A program made the position numbers and the translations under genes. Shown piece after piece: positions 13,425 through 21,593 of a stretch of DNA of 29,088 nucleotides. The notes below the pieces were generated by a model that was given only the letters and a program-made list of their open reading frames with translations, ran no database searches and had not been told where the DNA came from. The stretch comes from CAZCGA01 sp964498075 (GTDB lineage Bacteria > Desulfobacterota > Binatia > HRBIN30): contig CAZCGA010000078.1 of the NCBI GenBank assembly GCA_964498075.1, forward strand, positions 1-29,088, read 5' to 3'. How positions within the stretch are numbered: position 1 is the stretch's first letter; the number at the start of each line of letters is the position of its first letter.

Positions 13425-15358
13425 GCCAGCACTACCCGTCCAATCCGCCGCCGTTGCAGCCGCAAGCGTTCACGCCGCTGCCGCTGGGAGCGATACGACC
13501 GCGCGGTTGGCTGCTGGCCCAGTGCCGCATCCAAGCCGACGGGCTCACCGGCCGCTTGGAAGAGTTTTGGCCGGATCTGGGCGCGGACAACATGTGGCTC
13601 GGAGGCCAGAGCGAAGGTTGGGAACGCGGGCCCTACTATCTCGACGGCCTCGTCCCGCTCGCCCATGTTCTGAACGACGCGCGCCTGCAGCGCATGGCGC
13701 GGCGCTGGCTGGACTCGATCCTCACAATGCAGGAGGCATCCGGCTGGATCGGGCCGGTTCAAGCGCCGTACTTCCGCGCCTACGACCAGTGGCCGGTCAC
13801 CATCGTGTTGAAGGTGCTGACGCAACACCACGAGGCCACCGGCGATCCACGCGTCGTTCCGATGATGACCGGCTTCTGCCGGTACCTGCGCGACACGTTG
13901 GCGGAACGGCCGCTGTTCGACTGGGGCCGGTACCGCTGGGCGGACCTGGTGCTGAGCATCCACTGGCTCTACAGCCGGACACCCGAGGCGTGGCTGTTGG
14001 AGGTCGCTGCCGAGCTGGCGCGGCAAGGGTACGACTGGCGCCGCCACTTCGAAGACTTCCACTTCACCGGCAAGACGCCGCGCGATCAGTGCTCGTTAGA
14101 AACGCACGTCGTCAACAACGCCATGGCCGTCAAGACCGGCGGCGTGTGGTGGCGTCAGTCGGGGAGCGCTGTGGACCGGCAGTCCGCCTACCGCACGATC
14201 GAGATGCTCGACCGCTATCACGGGCAGGTGACCGGCGTCTTCAGCGGCGACGAACATCTCGCCGGGAAGGATCCATCGCAGGGTACGGAGCTGTGCAGTG
14301 TGGTCGAGTACATGTTCTCCCTGGAGGAACTGCTGGCCATTCTCGGTGATCCGGCGTTCGGCGATCGCTTGGAGAGCATCGCGTACAACGCACTACCGGC
14401 GACCTTTACGCCGGACATGTGGGCGCACCAGTACGATCAGCAAGCGAACCAAGTGCTGTGCACGGTCGAGGAGCGCCAGTGGACGAGCAACAGCGACACC
14501 TCGAACATCTACGGCCTCGAGCCGAATTATGGCTGCTGCACCGCCAACTTCCACCAAGGCTGGCCGAAGCTGGTGAAGAATCTGTGGATGGCGAGCGCCG
14601 ATGACGGGCTCGCGGCGGTCGCTTACGCCCCGTGTCGGGTCACCGCGAAGGTCGGCAACGGCGCGGCAGTCACCATCATCGAAGACACGGAGTACCCGTT
14701 TCGCGACACGATCCAATTCACGATCGACGCCCCCGACCCGGCGCGCTTTCCTCTCCGGCTGCGGGTCCCGGCCTGGGCGACTCAGGCGACGGTTCAAGTG
14801 GCCGGTGAAGCGCCGTTCAGTGTCGCCGCTGGATCCTTTCGCCGTGTGGAGCGAACCTGGCGCGCCGGCGACACGGTCACTCTCACTCTCCCGATGCCTC
14901 TGCGTCTCGAACGGCGCTATCAGAATTCGGTCGCGGTGCGGCGCGGCCCGCTGGTCCTGGCTTTGAAGATTGGTGAGGATTTCCGACTGCTGCACGGCGA
15001 GGCGCCCCACGCGGACTGGTCGGTCCACCCCGCCACGCCGTGGAACTACGGTCTAATTCTGGATCGGCCCGCCGACCAACTGTTCGCGGTGCGGGAGGCG
15101 CCGATCGGGCAAATCCCCTTCGCTCCCGAGTCGGCGCCCGTCCTCCTCACGGCCCGCGCCTGCCGCATCCCGCGGTGGAAACTCCAGGAGGGCTCCGCTG
15201 GGCCGCTGCCTGCCAGCCCGGTCAATACCGGCGAACCGGTCGAGTCGGTCGAGCTTGTTCCGTACGGCTGCACAAACCTGCGCATCGCGGAGTTCCCCGA
15301 GGCGGTGCCGGAAGGCTCAGCCGCAGGGCAGTTGCCATTCAGCACGGTGAAGAGGTGA
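13421..15358 (+). CDS. GH127-type beta-L-arabinofuranosidase-like protein (DUF1680)
   Basis: A 645-residue (alpha/alpha)6-barrel glycosidase with C-terminal beta domains. The zinc-thiolate active site of characterised GH127 enzymes (E338, C340, C417, C418 in HypBA1) is matched by E290 and C292 in GTELCSVVEYMFS and by C372-C373 in YGCCTANFHQGWPKL, with an 80-residue spacing close to the reference 77. The hydrophobic barrel segments WLLAQCRIQADGLTGRLEEF and WERGPYYLDGLVPLAH are characteristic. It should retain catalysis with Cys as nucleophile. No signal peptide is visible, so it would be cytoplasmic unless the start is wrong. The start is a GTG overlapping the DUF35 stop (GTGA). The exact sugar specificity is not predictable. 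Confidence 0.88.
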   Translation: MSQHYPSNPPPLQPQAFTPLPLGAIRPRGWLLAQCRIQADGLTGRLEEFWPDLGADNMWLGGQSEGWERGPYYLDGLVPLAHVLNDARLQRMARRWLDSILTMQEASGWIGPVQAPYFRAYDQWPVTIVLKVLTQHHEATGDPRVVPMMTGFCRYLRDTLAERPLFDWGRYRWADLVLSIHWLYSRTPEAWLLEVAAELARQGYDWRRHFEDFHFTGKTPRDQCSLETHVVNNAMAVKTGGVWWRQSGSAVDRQSAYRTIEMLDRYHGQVTGVFSGDEHLAGKDPSQGTELCSVVEYMFSLEELLAILGDPAFGDRLESIAYNALPATFTPDMWAHQYDQQANQVLCTVEERQWTSNSDTSNIYGLEPNYGCCTANFHQGWPKLVKNLWMASADDGLAAVAYAPCRVTAKVGNGAAVTIIEDTEYPFRDTIQFTIDAPDPARFPLRLRVPAWATQATVQVAGEAPFSVAAGSFRRVERTWRAGDTVTLTLPMPLRLERRYQNSVAVRRGPLVLALKIGEDFRLLHGEAPHADWSVHPATPWNYGLILDRPADQLFAVREAPIGQIPFAPESAPVLLTARACRIPRWKLQEGSAGPLPASPVNTGEPVESVELVPYGCTNLRIAEFPEAVPEGSAAGQLPFSTVKR

Positions 15359-15365
15359 CGTGAGG

Positions 15366-15388
15366 GGCGCGAATTGCCATTGGGCGCC
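15366..15388 (+). terminator. Weak stem-loop after the glycosidase gene
   Basis: GGCGC (15366-15370) and GCGCC (15384-15388) can pair around a 13-base loop, starting eight bases after the glycosidase stop. There is no T run, so termination is only possible. Confidence 0.25.
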
Positions 15389-15405
15389 TTGAGAAGGAAA
15401 TCGAA

Positions 15406-15442
15406 TTGACAACCTCAAAATTGTCCTGGATTATGGCGCCAT
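15406..15442 (+). promoter_or_regulatory. Sigma-70-like promoter with overlapping palindromes
   Basis: A perfect TTGACA (15406-15411), a 17-base spacer and GATTAT (15429-15434, four of six matches to TATAAT) precede the exported-protein operon by about 110 bases. A perfect ATGGCGCCAT palindrome (15433-15442) covers the expected start of transcription, and GACAA/TTGTC (15408-15412 and 15421-15425) sits across the -35 spacer. The leader also has a CAAATTGTCCT-like inverse copy near 15518-15530. The hexamers are strong; the operator reading is inference. Confidence 0.55.
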
Positions 15443-15545
15443 CATTGCTACGCAGCTCGGATGGACGGCCGGAGCAAGGCGGGCTCGGCCGAAGCGGGGT
15501 GAGGTTGCCAAGTAATGAGAGGACAATTTGGGGGATCTGCTAACA

Positions 15546-16568
15546 ATGATTGCTGAGTTGCAAGCAGCCGAACTTGCTGGACTGTTTCGCTGGCTGCGTC
15601 ACGCCGCGGCGGTCATCGCCATCCAACTGGTCCTCGCCGCAGCCGCTCACGCTGTGCCGGTGGTCGTCGGTGGCGGGGGTAAGGTGGGCACCGACTGTCT
15701 GTCGGTCTTCAGTGCAGAAGCCATCAACGTCCCAACGCTCAAGCCCCGGAACATCCGTTGTACCGATGGCAGCGCGTGCGATGAAGACGGCTTGGCCAAC
15801 GGCGTGTGTCTCTTGTCGGTCGCGATGTGCGCCAACAGCACCTTCGACAGCCGCTGCACCAAGAACGGGGTCGAATCGATGACCGTGAAGCACGCCATGG
15901 ATGACGGCTCGGACCCGAAGTTCGATACGGAGTTTCAGGCGCTGCAGAACCGGATCGACAACGACATCATGCCGCCGACCAACGCCGTGGACGACTGTGC
16001 CAACGCCACCACCTTCCGCGTACACGTCAAAGGCCCGCTGAAGAATCTTTCCGGCACGAACGTCTGCATGTCGAAGGCGAAAACCATCCGCGTGACGACG
16101 ATCTCACAGCCAACGGTCCTCGGGATCAGGTATGTCGACACCGACAGCCTCATGCTCACGTGCGTGCCAGCGGTGACGCTGGGCTGCGACCCGCACGATT
16201 TCTTCGGCGGCACCTTTGACCGCATCCAAACGCAGATCTTCAATCAGAGCTGCGCCGTCGGCACCTGCCACGACTCGGAGAGCCAACAGGGCGGGCTGCT
16301 GCTGGAGAACAGCTCGTCGTTCGGCAACCTGGCCAACATCGATCCACAGAATGGGGCCGCACTGGCGGCCGGCTGGAAGCGGCTCGTACCGTTCGACTCC
16401 GCCAACAGCTTCATCTTCCAGAAGGTCAACGGCCTGCCCAACAAGACCTACGGCGCCCGCATGCCGAAGGGCCGGCGCAAGCTGCACCACAACTTGCGCA
16501 ACATCATCCAGCTCTGGATCGACGCCGGGGCGCCCAACGACACGACCTGGGTGTCAGGAACAGACTAG
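15546..16568 (+). CDS. Exported Cys-rich protein with CX4CH cytochrome-like C-terminal domain
   Basis: A 340-residue protein. A signal peptide (hydrophobic about 19-36, cleavage near AHA-VP) precedes a Cys-rich region with C51, C72, C78, C88, C95 and C104. The C-terminal domain has SCAVGTCHD (C236, C241, H242), then QGGLLLENS, then GARMPKGRRKL (M306) and LRNIIQLWIDAGAP, which is the layout of planctomycete and deltaproteobacterial cytochrome-like domains. The spacing is CX4CH rather than CXXCH, so covalent haem is uncertain. It heads an operon with DUF1800 and DUF1501 genes (25 and 18 bases apart), a recurrent trio for secreted or surface proteins. The ATG at 15546 is used; a TTG at 15528 with AGAGGA upstream would add six residues. 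Confidence 0.7.
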   Translation: MIAELQAAELAGLFRWLRHAAAVIAIQLVLAAAAHAVPVVVGGGGKVGTDCLSVFSAEAINVPTLKPRNIRCTDGSACDEDGLANGVCLLSVAMCANSTFDSRCTKNGVESMTVKHAMDDGSDPKFDTEFQALQNRIDNDIMPPTNAVDDCANATTFRVHVKGPLKNLSGTNVCMSKAKTIRVTTISQPTVLGIRYVDTDSLMLTCVPAVTLGCDPHDFFGGTFDRIQTQIFNQSCAVGTCHDSESQQGGLLLENSSSFGNLANIDPQNGAALAAGWKRLVPFDSANSFIFQKVNGLPNKTYGARMPKGRRKLHHNLRNIIQLWIDAGAPNDTTWVSGTD

Positions 16569-16593
16569 CAACCACTTCGGGGAGACAGGACAT

Positions 16594-18081
16594 ATGGGGA
16601 ACCCATCGGCCACGTTGAGTGCATCGGAAGCGCGTCACCTGTTGCGCCGGGCAGGTTTTGGCGCCACGCAACGCAAGATCAGCAAATTCACCGGGGTACG
16701 GCGGGACGTAGCGGCCGACCGACTGCTGAACTTCAAGACCAAGTGGAAGCCGGTCGGGCGCGACATCGGCGACAAGCTGCACAGCTGGGTCAAGCACATG
16801 ATGGCCACGAGGGTGCCCCTGCGTGAGAAACTGGTGCTGTTCTGGCACGATCACTTCGCCTCGAGCGCCGCCAAGGTCGCCGCCCGCTTCATGGGCAATC
16901 AGAACTTCCTGCTGCGCAAGTACTGCAAGGGGAACTTCAAAGACTTCGTCAAGGCGATCAATAAGGATCCGGCGATGCTGGAGTTCCTCGACACCGTCCG
17001 CAACCACAAGGACATCCCCAACGAGAACTACGCCCGCGAGCTGCAAGAGCTGTTCACGTTGGGCGTGAAGGACTTGAACGGGCAGAACAACTACGAGCAG
17101 GCCGACATCGTCCAGATCGCCCGCGCGTTTACCGGCTGGACCTACGACTACGACAAGGCCACGCCGTACTTCGCCAGCTACGATCACGATTACGACGAAG
17201 AGTTCCATGACACTCGCGGCGACAAGGTGATCTACAAGACGAAGGGCGGCTTCCTGCCGGCAGGGACGGGGCGCTCGTTCATTGGTAACGGTGGTGAGTT
17301 CGAGGGCGAAGCCGAGATCGACGTCGTCATCGACATCATCTTCGACCACAAGGACAGCCAGGGCTACAACACCGTCGCGCGCCATATTGCCTACAAGCTC
17401 CTGAGCTACTTCGCGTATCCCAACCCCACGGCGGCGCTCGTCAACGAGGTCGTCGGCGACTCCGGCTTCGACACGAACTTCGACATCAGCAAGCTGGTCA
17501 ACGCCATCTTCATCAATGACCGCTTCTATGACACCGCCGCACCGGCACCGTTCGATGCCAGCACGAAGAAGTCCGTGAAGTGGCCGGTCGACTACGTCGT
17601 GAGCACCCTGCGGATGCTCAAGATGAAGGTGGGCAAGAAGTACTCCGAGGTCAAAGGCGGATCCTACCGTAGCCTCCACGATCACCTGGAAGATATGGGC
17701 CAGCACCTCTTCGAGCCGCCCAGTGTGTTCGGGTGGGATTGGGAAACCCGATGGCTCAGCAGCGCGACGTCGCTGGCTCGCTACACCTTTGCGCGCGATA
17801 TCGGGGGCGCCCGCGGCATTGGCCTGACGGCACTGCGGCCACAGAAACTGAAGGAGGGTCTTCTGAACCTCACCGATGGCGGCGACATCGTCGATGCCAT
17901 CACCGACCTGCTGGGCGTGAAGGATCAGCTGACGGGCGCCGAACGGGACGTCCTCATCAACTACGTCACCGACAACTCCCCGGCGACTCCGGTGGACCTG
18001 ACGATCGAGTACGTCCGCAACATGAAGCTGAACGGACTGATTACGCTCGTGCTGCAGTCATTTGCGTACCAGCTTCACTAG
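16594..18081 (+). CDS. DUF1800 family protein
   Basis: A 495-residue protein matching the DUF1800 pattern: SEARHLLRRAGFGAT (11-25), PLREKLVLFWHDHFASS (75-91, with FWHDHF), and NENYARELQELFTLG (143-157). The later segments IARAFTGWTYDY and FEPPSVFGWDWETRW are also typical. The family function is unknown, but it nearly always neighbours DUF1501, as here. No signal peptide is evident at the N terminus, so export may depend on a partner such as the Tat-targeted DUF1501. The ATG at 16594 is preceded by GGAGACAGGA. It is the second gene of the exported-protein operon. Confidence 0.9.
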   Translation: MGNPSATLSASEARHLLRRAGFGATQRKISKFTGVRRDVAADRLLNFKTKWKPVGRDIGDKLHSWVKHMMATRVPLREKLVLFWHDHFASSAAKVAARFMGNQNFLLRKYCKGNFKDFVKAINKDPAMLEFLDTVRNHKDIPNENYARELQELFTLGVKDLNGQNNYEQADIVQIARAFTGWTYDYDKATPYFASYDHDYDEEFHDTRGDKVIYKTKGGFLPAGTGRSFIGNGGEFEGEAEIDVVIDIIFDHKDSQGYNTVARHIAYKLLSYFAYPNPTAALVNEVVGDSGFDTNFDISKLVNAIFINDRFYDTAAPAPFDASTKKSVKWPVDYVVSTLRMLKMKVGKKYSEVKGGSYRSLHDHLEDMGQHLFEPPSVFGWDWETRWLSSATSLARYTFARDIGGARGIGLTALRPQKLKEGLLNLTDGGDIVDAITDLLGVKDQLTGAERDVLINYVTDNSPATPVDLTIEYVRNMKLNGLITLVLQSFAYQLH

Positions 18082-18099
18082 AGATCGAGGAGCCCAGCG

Positions 18100-19560
18100 A
18101 TGGCAATCACGCGACGACAGTTCATCAAGCGCAGCGCCTTGGCGGCCGCCGGAACCGCGTTCGGTCCGGCTCTGTTCCGGCATCCCCTGGTTCGCCAGGC
18201 CATGGCCGCCGCCCCGGACAAGTACTTCATTGTGCTCTTCCTGGATGGCGGCAACGACGGACAGAACACCGTGGTGCCGTACGACAACCCCGGTCCCGCC
18301 CATCTGCGCGACGGCTACAACACGGCCCGGCCGAACAACGGCGGCGGCAGCATCCATCTGTTCCCGACCGACTTGCTGATACCAACCCTGCCCTTTAAGG
18401 ACCTCCACAGCGGCACGCAGCTGGGCCTCCACCCCGGCCTGGCCGGCATCAACACCCTCTACAACCTGGGAAAGGTCGCCGTGATCCAAGGCTGCGGCTA
18501 CCCCGACTACAGCCTGTCGCACGAGGAATCTCGTCTGACCTGGCAGACCGGCCAGCCCGGCCTGGGCGTCCCAACCGGCTGGCTGGGTCGTTATCTGATG
18601 GGCGCGTACGGCGCGCTTGACATCCCGGCCGTGTGCATCGCCGGGTCCATCCAACCCGAATTCATGCAGAGCGTCACCAATGTCCTGGCGATCGACAACC
18701 TGGAGAACTTCAGCTTCCCGTACGACTACCTCGGCGGCGACGACGAAACGCAGGCGAAACGCGACGCCTTCGACGCCCTGTATGCCTCGGCGAGAGCGCA
18801 GGTTCAGGCGACGGTCCAGTACGTGGGCGCAGGCGGCAAGGCAATGCTCGACTCCAGTGAAAGCTACCAGGCCCTGGACCAGGAGTACCTCGACGACCGC
18901 CAGTCCTGGAGTGACCAGTACGACAGTATCGGCCGGAGCACGGCGAACGACCTGCGCGACATCGCGAAGATCATCTACGGTGTCAGCCGCGGTCACCCCG
19001 TGCCGCCCAAAGTCGCGGCCACGGCCCGCATCTTCGAGCTGCGGAACGGCGGCTACGATACCCATTCGGATCAGGGAGCCGCCGACCCGAACGCCCAGCA
19101 GTACGGCCTGCACAAAGAAGTCGGCGACTCGATCGAGCTCTTCTACCAGGACATGGTCGACATGGGCCTGGCCAGCAAGGTCTGCATCATGGTGTACAGC
19201 GAGTTCTCCCGCCGTATCGTGCAGAACGACAGCGGCACCGACCACGGCTCGCAGGGCCCCGTGTTCGTCATCGGCGGCGGAGTCACCGGCGGTGCCTACG
19301 GCAACCACCCCAACATCAACGATCCGGCCGTCTTGGACAAAAGTGACCCGGGATACAACGACGGCAACACGCCGTACTCGCAGGTGCCGGTGGCGACCGA
19401 TCCCTACCGTTCGACCGACATCCGCGACATCTACGGCACGATCCTCAAGCACTGGCTGGGCATGACTGCCGCTGCCGTGCAGGCGGTGCTGCCGCTCGAC
19501 ACCAGTGGCACGGTCGACGACCATTGGAAAGCTGCCAACTTCGACCTGGGATTCGTCTAA
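18100..19560 (+). CDS. Tat-exported DUF1501 protein
   Basis: A 486-residue protein with a twin-arginine signal peptide (RRQFIKRSALAAAGTAFG, residues 5-22, then AMAAAPDK near cleavage). The body has the sulfatase-like alkaline-phosphatase-superfamily signatures of DUF1501: FLDGGNDGQNTVVPYDNP near 45, NGGYDTHSDQG around 321, and YSEFSRRIVQNDSGTDHGSQ followed by GPVFVIGGGV near 362. Reaction and substrate are not known for the family. The start follows the DUF1800 stop by 18 bases with GGAG upstream, so the two are co-expressed. It should be a folded, cofactor-carrying periplasmic or surface partner of the DUF1800 protein. Confidence 0.92.
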   Translation: MAITRRQFIKRSALAAAGTAFGPALFRHPLVRQAMAAAPDKYFIVLFLDGGNDGQNTVVPYDNPGPAHLRDGYNTARPNNGGGSIHLFPTDLLIPTLPFKDLHSGTQLGLHPGLAGINTLYNLGKVAVIQGCGYPDYSLSHEESRLTWQTGQPGLGVPTGWLGRYLMGAYGALDIPAVCIAGSIQPEFMQSVTNVLAIDNLENFSFPYDYLGGDDETQAKRDAFDALYASARAQVQATVQYVGAGGKAMLDSSESYQALDQEYLDDRQSWSDQYDSIGRSTANDLRDIAKIIYGVSRGHPVPPKVAATARIFELRNGGYDTHSDQGAADPNAQQYGLHKEVGDSIELFYQDMVDMGLASKVCIMVYSEFSRRIVQNDSGTDHGSQGPVFVIGGGVTGGAYGNHPNINDPAVLDKSDPGYNDGNTPYSQVPVATDPYRSTDIRDIYGTILKHWLGMTAAAVQAVLPLDTSGTVDDHWKAANFDLGFV

Positions 19561-19608
19561 CGCCGGCACACCCGCAGTCAGGCTGGTGACACTTTTCAGC
19601 AGCTGAGG

Positions 19609-19622
19609 CGGACTCTCGTCCG
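19609..19622 (+). terminator. Small hairpin after the DUF1501 gene
   Basis: CGGAC-TCTC-GTCCG forms a 5-bp stem about 49 bases after the stop of the DUF1501 gene. No T run follows. The rest of the 136-base gap holds a TTGACC hexamer (19650-19655) without a clear -10, so nothing firmer can be said. Confidence 0.2.
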
Positions 19623-19696
19623 ATCGAACCGCCGCTCGCCCAGGGTGTGTTGACCTGGCATACGGGTTATTTCATTGTGCGGGTCCTTCGGTACGA

Positions 19697-20776
19697 ATGA
19701 CCTCACGCAACGTGCTCGCCGGCCTGACGGTGCTCTCGCTCGCCGCCGCTCACCCGGTGTCTGCGAACAACTTAGGCCTCGCCGGATACTCAGGAAGGAG
19801 CGGCTTTACCTGCAACGTCTGCCACAGCGGCGGCGCCGCTCCCGTGGTGTCCTTTGGCGGACCGTCCACCTTGAACTCCGGCGCAACCGGCACCTTTGTC
19901 TTCACGGTTCAGTCCGCTGAGCCCGACGAGCAACAGTCTGCCGGGTTCGACGTCGCGGTAACCGCGACCGATGGCACCATCACCAACAAGGGAACGCTGC
20001 AAGCGAACGTCAACCAGGGCGACAAGCTCAGCGGCGGCGAGTTGATTCACAACGCGCCCAAGCACAATGACGCGAACGGCGTGGCATCCTGGACATTCAC
20101 GTGGAAGGCGCCGGCAGTGGCGGGCAATTATAAGTTTTGGGGCGCGGGGAACAGCGTCAATGGTGACCTGACGAACTCCGGCGACCGGGCGGCGAGCACC
20201 ACGTTCTTCGTTGCCGTCGGCGGCGTGGCGACGGTGACGCCAACCGTCCCTCCCCTGCCCTCACCCAGCCCCACACCTTCATCCACACGGACGCCCAGCC
20301 GAACGCTGACGCCCGCGGTCACGCCGAGCGACACAGCGACGCTGCTGCCAACGGCAACTCCGACCGACACGCCAACGCCATCGCCGACGGAGAGCGCAAC
20401 AGAGGCACCGACATCGACCGACACGCCAGCGATCACCGAGCCGCCGACGGAGACGCCGACGCCACCGCCGGACACCGAGACACCCACCGGCACGCCCGCA
20501 GCGGAGGAGACGGCCACGGAGTCATCGACCGAAACGCCGACGCCACTGCCCACCCAAACACCGACGCTGCTCCCGCAATTCACCGGCGTGCCCGGCGACG
20601 CCAACTGCGACGAACGCGTCACCGCCGCCGATCCGTCCGCCTTCCTGACGCTGCCGCTACGCGATCGCGTTCCGTGCGGCAATCCCGACGCCAACGGCGA
20701 CGGCACGGTGAACGACGCCGACCTGCCGGCAATCATCGATCGGATCTTCGATCCGGCGCCGCAGCCCGCGGAGTGA
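19697..20776 (+). CDS. Exported CXXCH choice-of-anchor-V-like protein with TP linker and dockerin-like tail
   Basis: A 359-residue exported protein. A signal peptide (1-23) is followed by LAGYSGRSGFTCNVCHSGG, where C39-N-V-C42-H43 is a CXXCH motif. A beta-rich domain to about residue 180 follows (TFVFTVQSAEPDEQQSAGFD, a reeler/choice-of-anchor-V-like pattern). Residues about 185-292 are an extended Thr/Pro-rich linker of TPTP and TETP units. The tail from 298 has two EF-hand-like Ca loops, GDANCDERVTAAD and DANGDGTVNDADL, resembling dockerin type I. No cohesin is visible here, so the tail may be a generic surface or sorting module. It lies 136 bases behind DUF1501 and could be a surface partner of that operon. 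The start is the first ATG after a leftover AGG-poor leader. Confidence 0.75.
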   Translation: MTSRNVLAGLTVLSLAAAHPVSANNLGLAGYSGRSGFTCNVCHSGGAAPVVSFGGPSTLNSGATGTFVFTVQSAEPDEQQSAGFDVAVTATDGTITNKGTLQANVNQGDKLSGGELIHNAPKHNDANGVASWTFTWKAPAVAGNYKFWGAGNSVNGDLTNSGDRAASTTFFVAVGGVATVTPTVPPLPSPSPTPSSTRTPSRTLTPAVTPSDTATLLPTATPTDTPTPSPTESATEAPTSTDTPAITEPPTETPTPPPDTETPTGTPAAEETATESSTETPTPLPTQTPTLLPQFTGVPGDANCDERVTAADPSAFLTLPLRDRVPCGNPDANGDGTVNDADLPAIIDRIFDPAPQPAE

Positions 20777-20833
20777 CGTCCGTCGAATTGACTGCCGGCC
20801 CGGTTGCGAGTACGAAGGTCCCCACACGTGCCG

Positions 20834-21058
20834 ATGACCGAGAAGATCGTCTCCGTCTTTCCCGCCGTTCAGCATCGCCATCGCAACGGTGACGTCGTCA
20901 GCGTGACCTTGCGGCGCAAGGACGGAGCCTACTCCGCGGAGTGCACCGGCTGCCAGACGCGCTTCGTCTATCGGAAGCCGATGGCCGGCGACCAGGCGCA
21001 TTTCAAGTCGCCGCTGTTGCCAGAGATCAAGGGCAACTTCGACAGCAGCGACGAATAG
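20834..21058 (+). CDS. Small hypothetical protein with a CxxC pair
   Basis: A 74-residue soluble protein, MTEKIVSVFPAVQHRHRNGD at its start, with a single CTGC pair in AECTGCQTRFVYRKPM and an acidic tail. Predicted strands around the CxxC suggest a half zinc ribbon or a dimeric metal site, but no family is recognised. The ATG at 20834 is 57 bases after the dockerin-tail gene; the frame is open to 20804 with an Arg-rich unlikely extension. No clear ribosome site precedes it, so confidence in this start is modest. Confidence 0.55.
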   Translation: MTEKIVSVFPAVQHRHRNGDVVSVTLRRKDGAYSAECTGCQTRFVYRKPMAGDQAHFKSPLLPEIKGNFDSSDE

Positions 21059-21091
21059 TCGGGAGTCGCAGCGCCCGGCTGCGGTCAGGGG

Positions 21092-21391
21092 TCAGTGTGC
21101 GGTTGCACCGCCGTTGCGGTACCGGTGAGTCGAACCGAGCTCCCGCCGGACTGCAGCGGCGCGCAGCTTTTGCAGCGCGTGCGTTTCGATCTGTCGCACG
21201 CGCGCCTGGGTCATGCCGAAGCGCTGCCCAACCTGGTCGACGCAATGCACGCATCCGCCGATGCCGAACCGCATCCGGAGGATGAATTCCTCCTGGGGTG
21301 ACAGCGTCTGGAGTGCGGCGTGCACCTGGGCGACGAGCTGCGGCTCGATCCCACAATACACCGGTCTGATGCTCCCATTTGCCCCCGCCAT
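21092..21391 (-). CDS. Free-standing sigma-70 region 4-like DNA-binding protein
   Basis: A 99-residue protein whose residues 29-77 match region 4.2 of primary sigma factors: LSPQEEFILRMRFGIG (30-45) and the recognition helix TQARVRQIETHALQKLR (61-77). Regions 1-3 are absent. In E. coli RpoD the -35 contacts are R584, E585 and Q589; here the aligned positions are Q62, A63 and Q67, so two of three differ, and its target is likely not a standard -35. A C47-V-H-C50 pair replaces the usual loop after FGIG, a possible redox or metal switch. The ATG at 21389-21391 is backed by GGAGG seven bases upstream. It diverges from the ABC genes and could regulate them. A DNA-binding adaptor or anti-sigma-like partner is possible. 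Confidence 0.82.
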   Translation of the reverse strand: MAGANGSIRPVYCGIEPQLVAQVHAALQTLSPQEEFILRMRFGIGGCVHCVDQVGQRFGMTQARVRQIETHALQKLRAAAVRRELGSTHRYRNGGATAH

Positions 21392-21434
21392 GTTTCTTCC
21401 TCCGCTTGCCTCTCTTGAGCATCTACCCCGCCGC

Positions 21435-21473
21435 GACGAAGTTTGTCCATCCGTAATTCTACGGAATTTCGTC
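21435..21473. promoter_or_regulatory. Nested dyad between sigma4-like and ABC genes
   Basis: TCCGTA (21450-21455) and TACGGA (21460-21465) form an inner perfect 6-bp dyad around ATTC, and GACGAA (21435-21440) pairs with TTCGTC (21468-21473) outside it. It lies about 45-80 bases upstream of the sigma4-like gene and about 120 bases upstream of the ABC gene. A weak minus-strand TGGACA hexamer overlaps the inner arms. It is a candidate operator for autoregulation. Confidence 0.4.
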
Positions 21474-21593
21474 CGGCGCGCCGTGACAAGTCGTGGCACA
21501 CCCGCACCTGCTCCCGTAACCGTTTGGTGCCGTGCCGCCGGCGGTCGATCTCCGCTTGTCCGCGTCGCCCGATCGCGCTAACAGACTCGGGCC

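Noticed and set aside
15433..15543. 36-codon open frame ending just before the Cys-rich protein gene
   Set aside because: Its ATG overlaps the -10 element of the promoter, so it would not be in the transcript. There is no ribosome site and the composition is not protein-like.
18058..19569. 503-residue antisense open frame across DUF1501
   Set aside because: It is fully antisense to a gene with Tat signal and family motifs. Its long openness is explained by codon bias.
20250..20580. Repetitive ACGCCGACG-like DNA as a tandem repeat element
   Set aside because: It is the coding sequence of the Thr/Pro-rich linker; the repetition reflects protein composition rather than a non-coding repeat.
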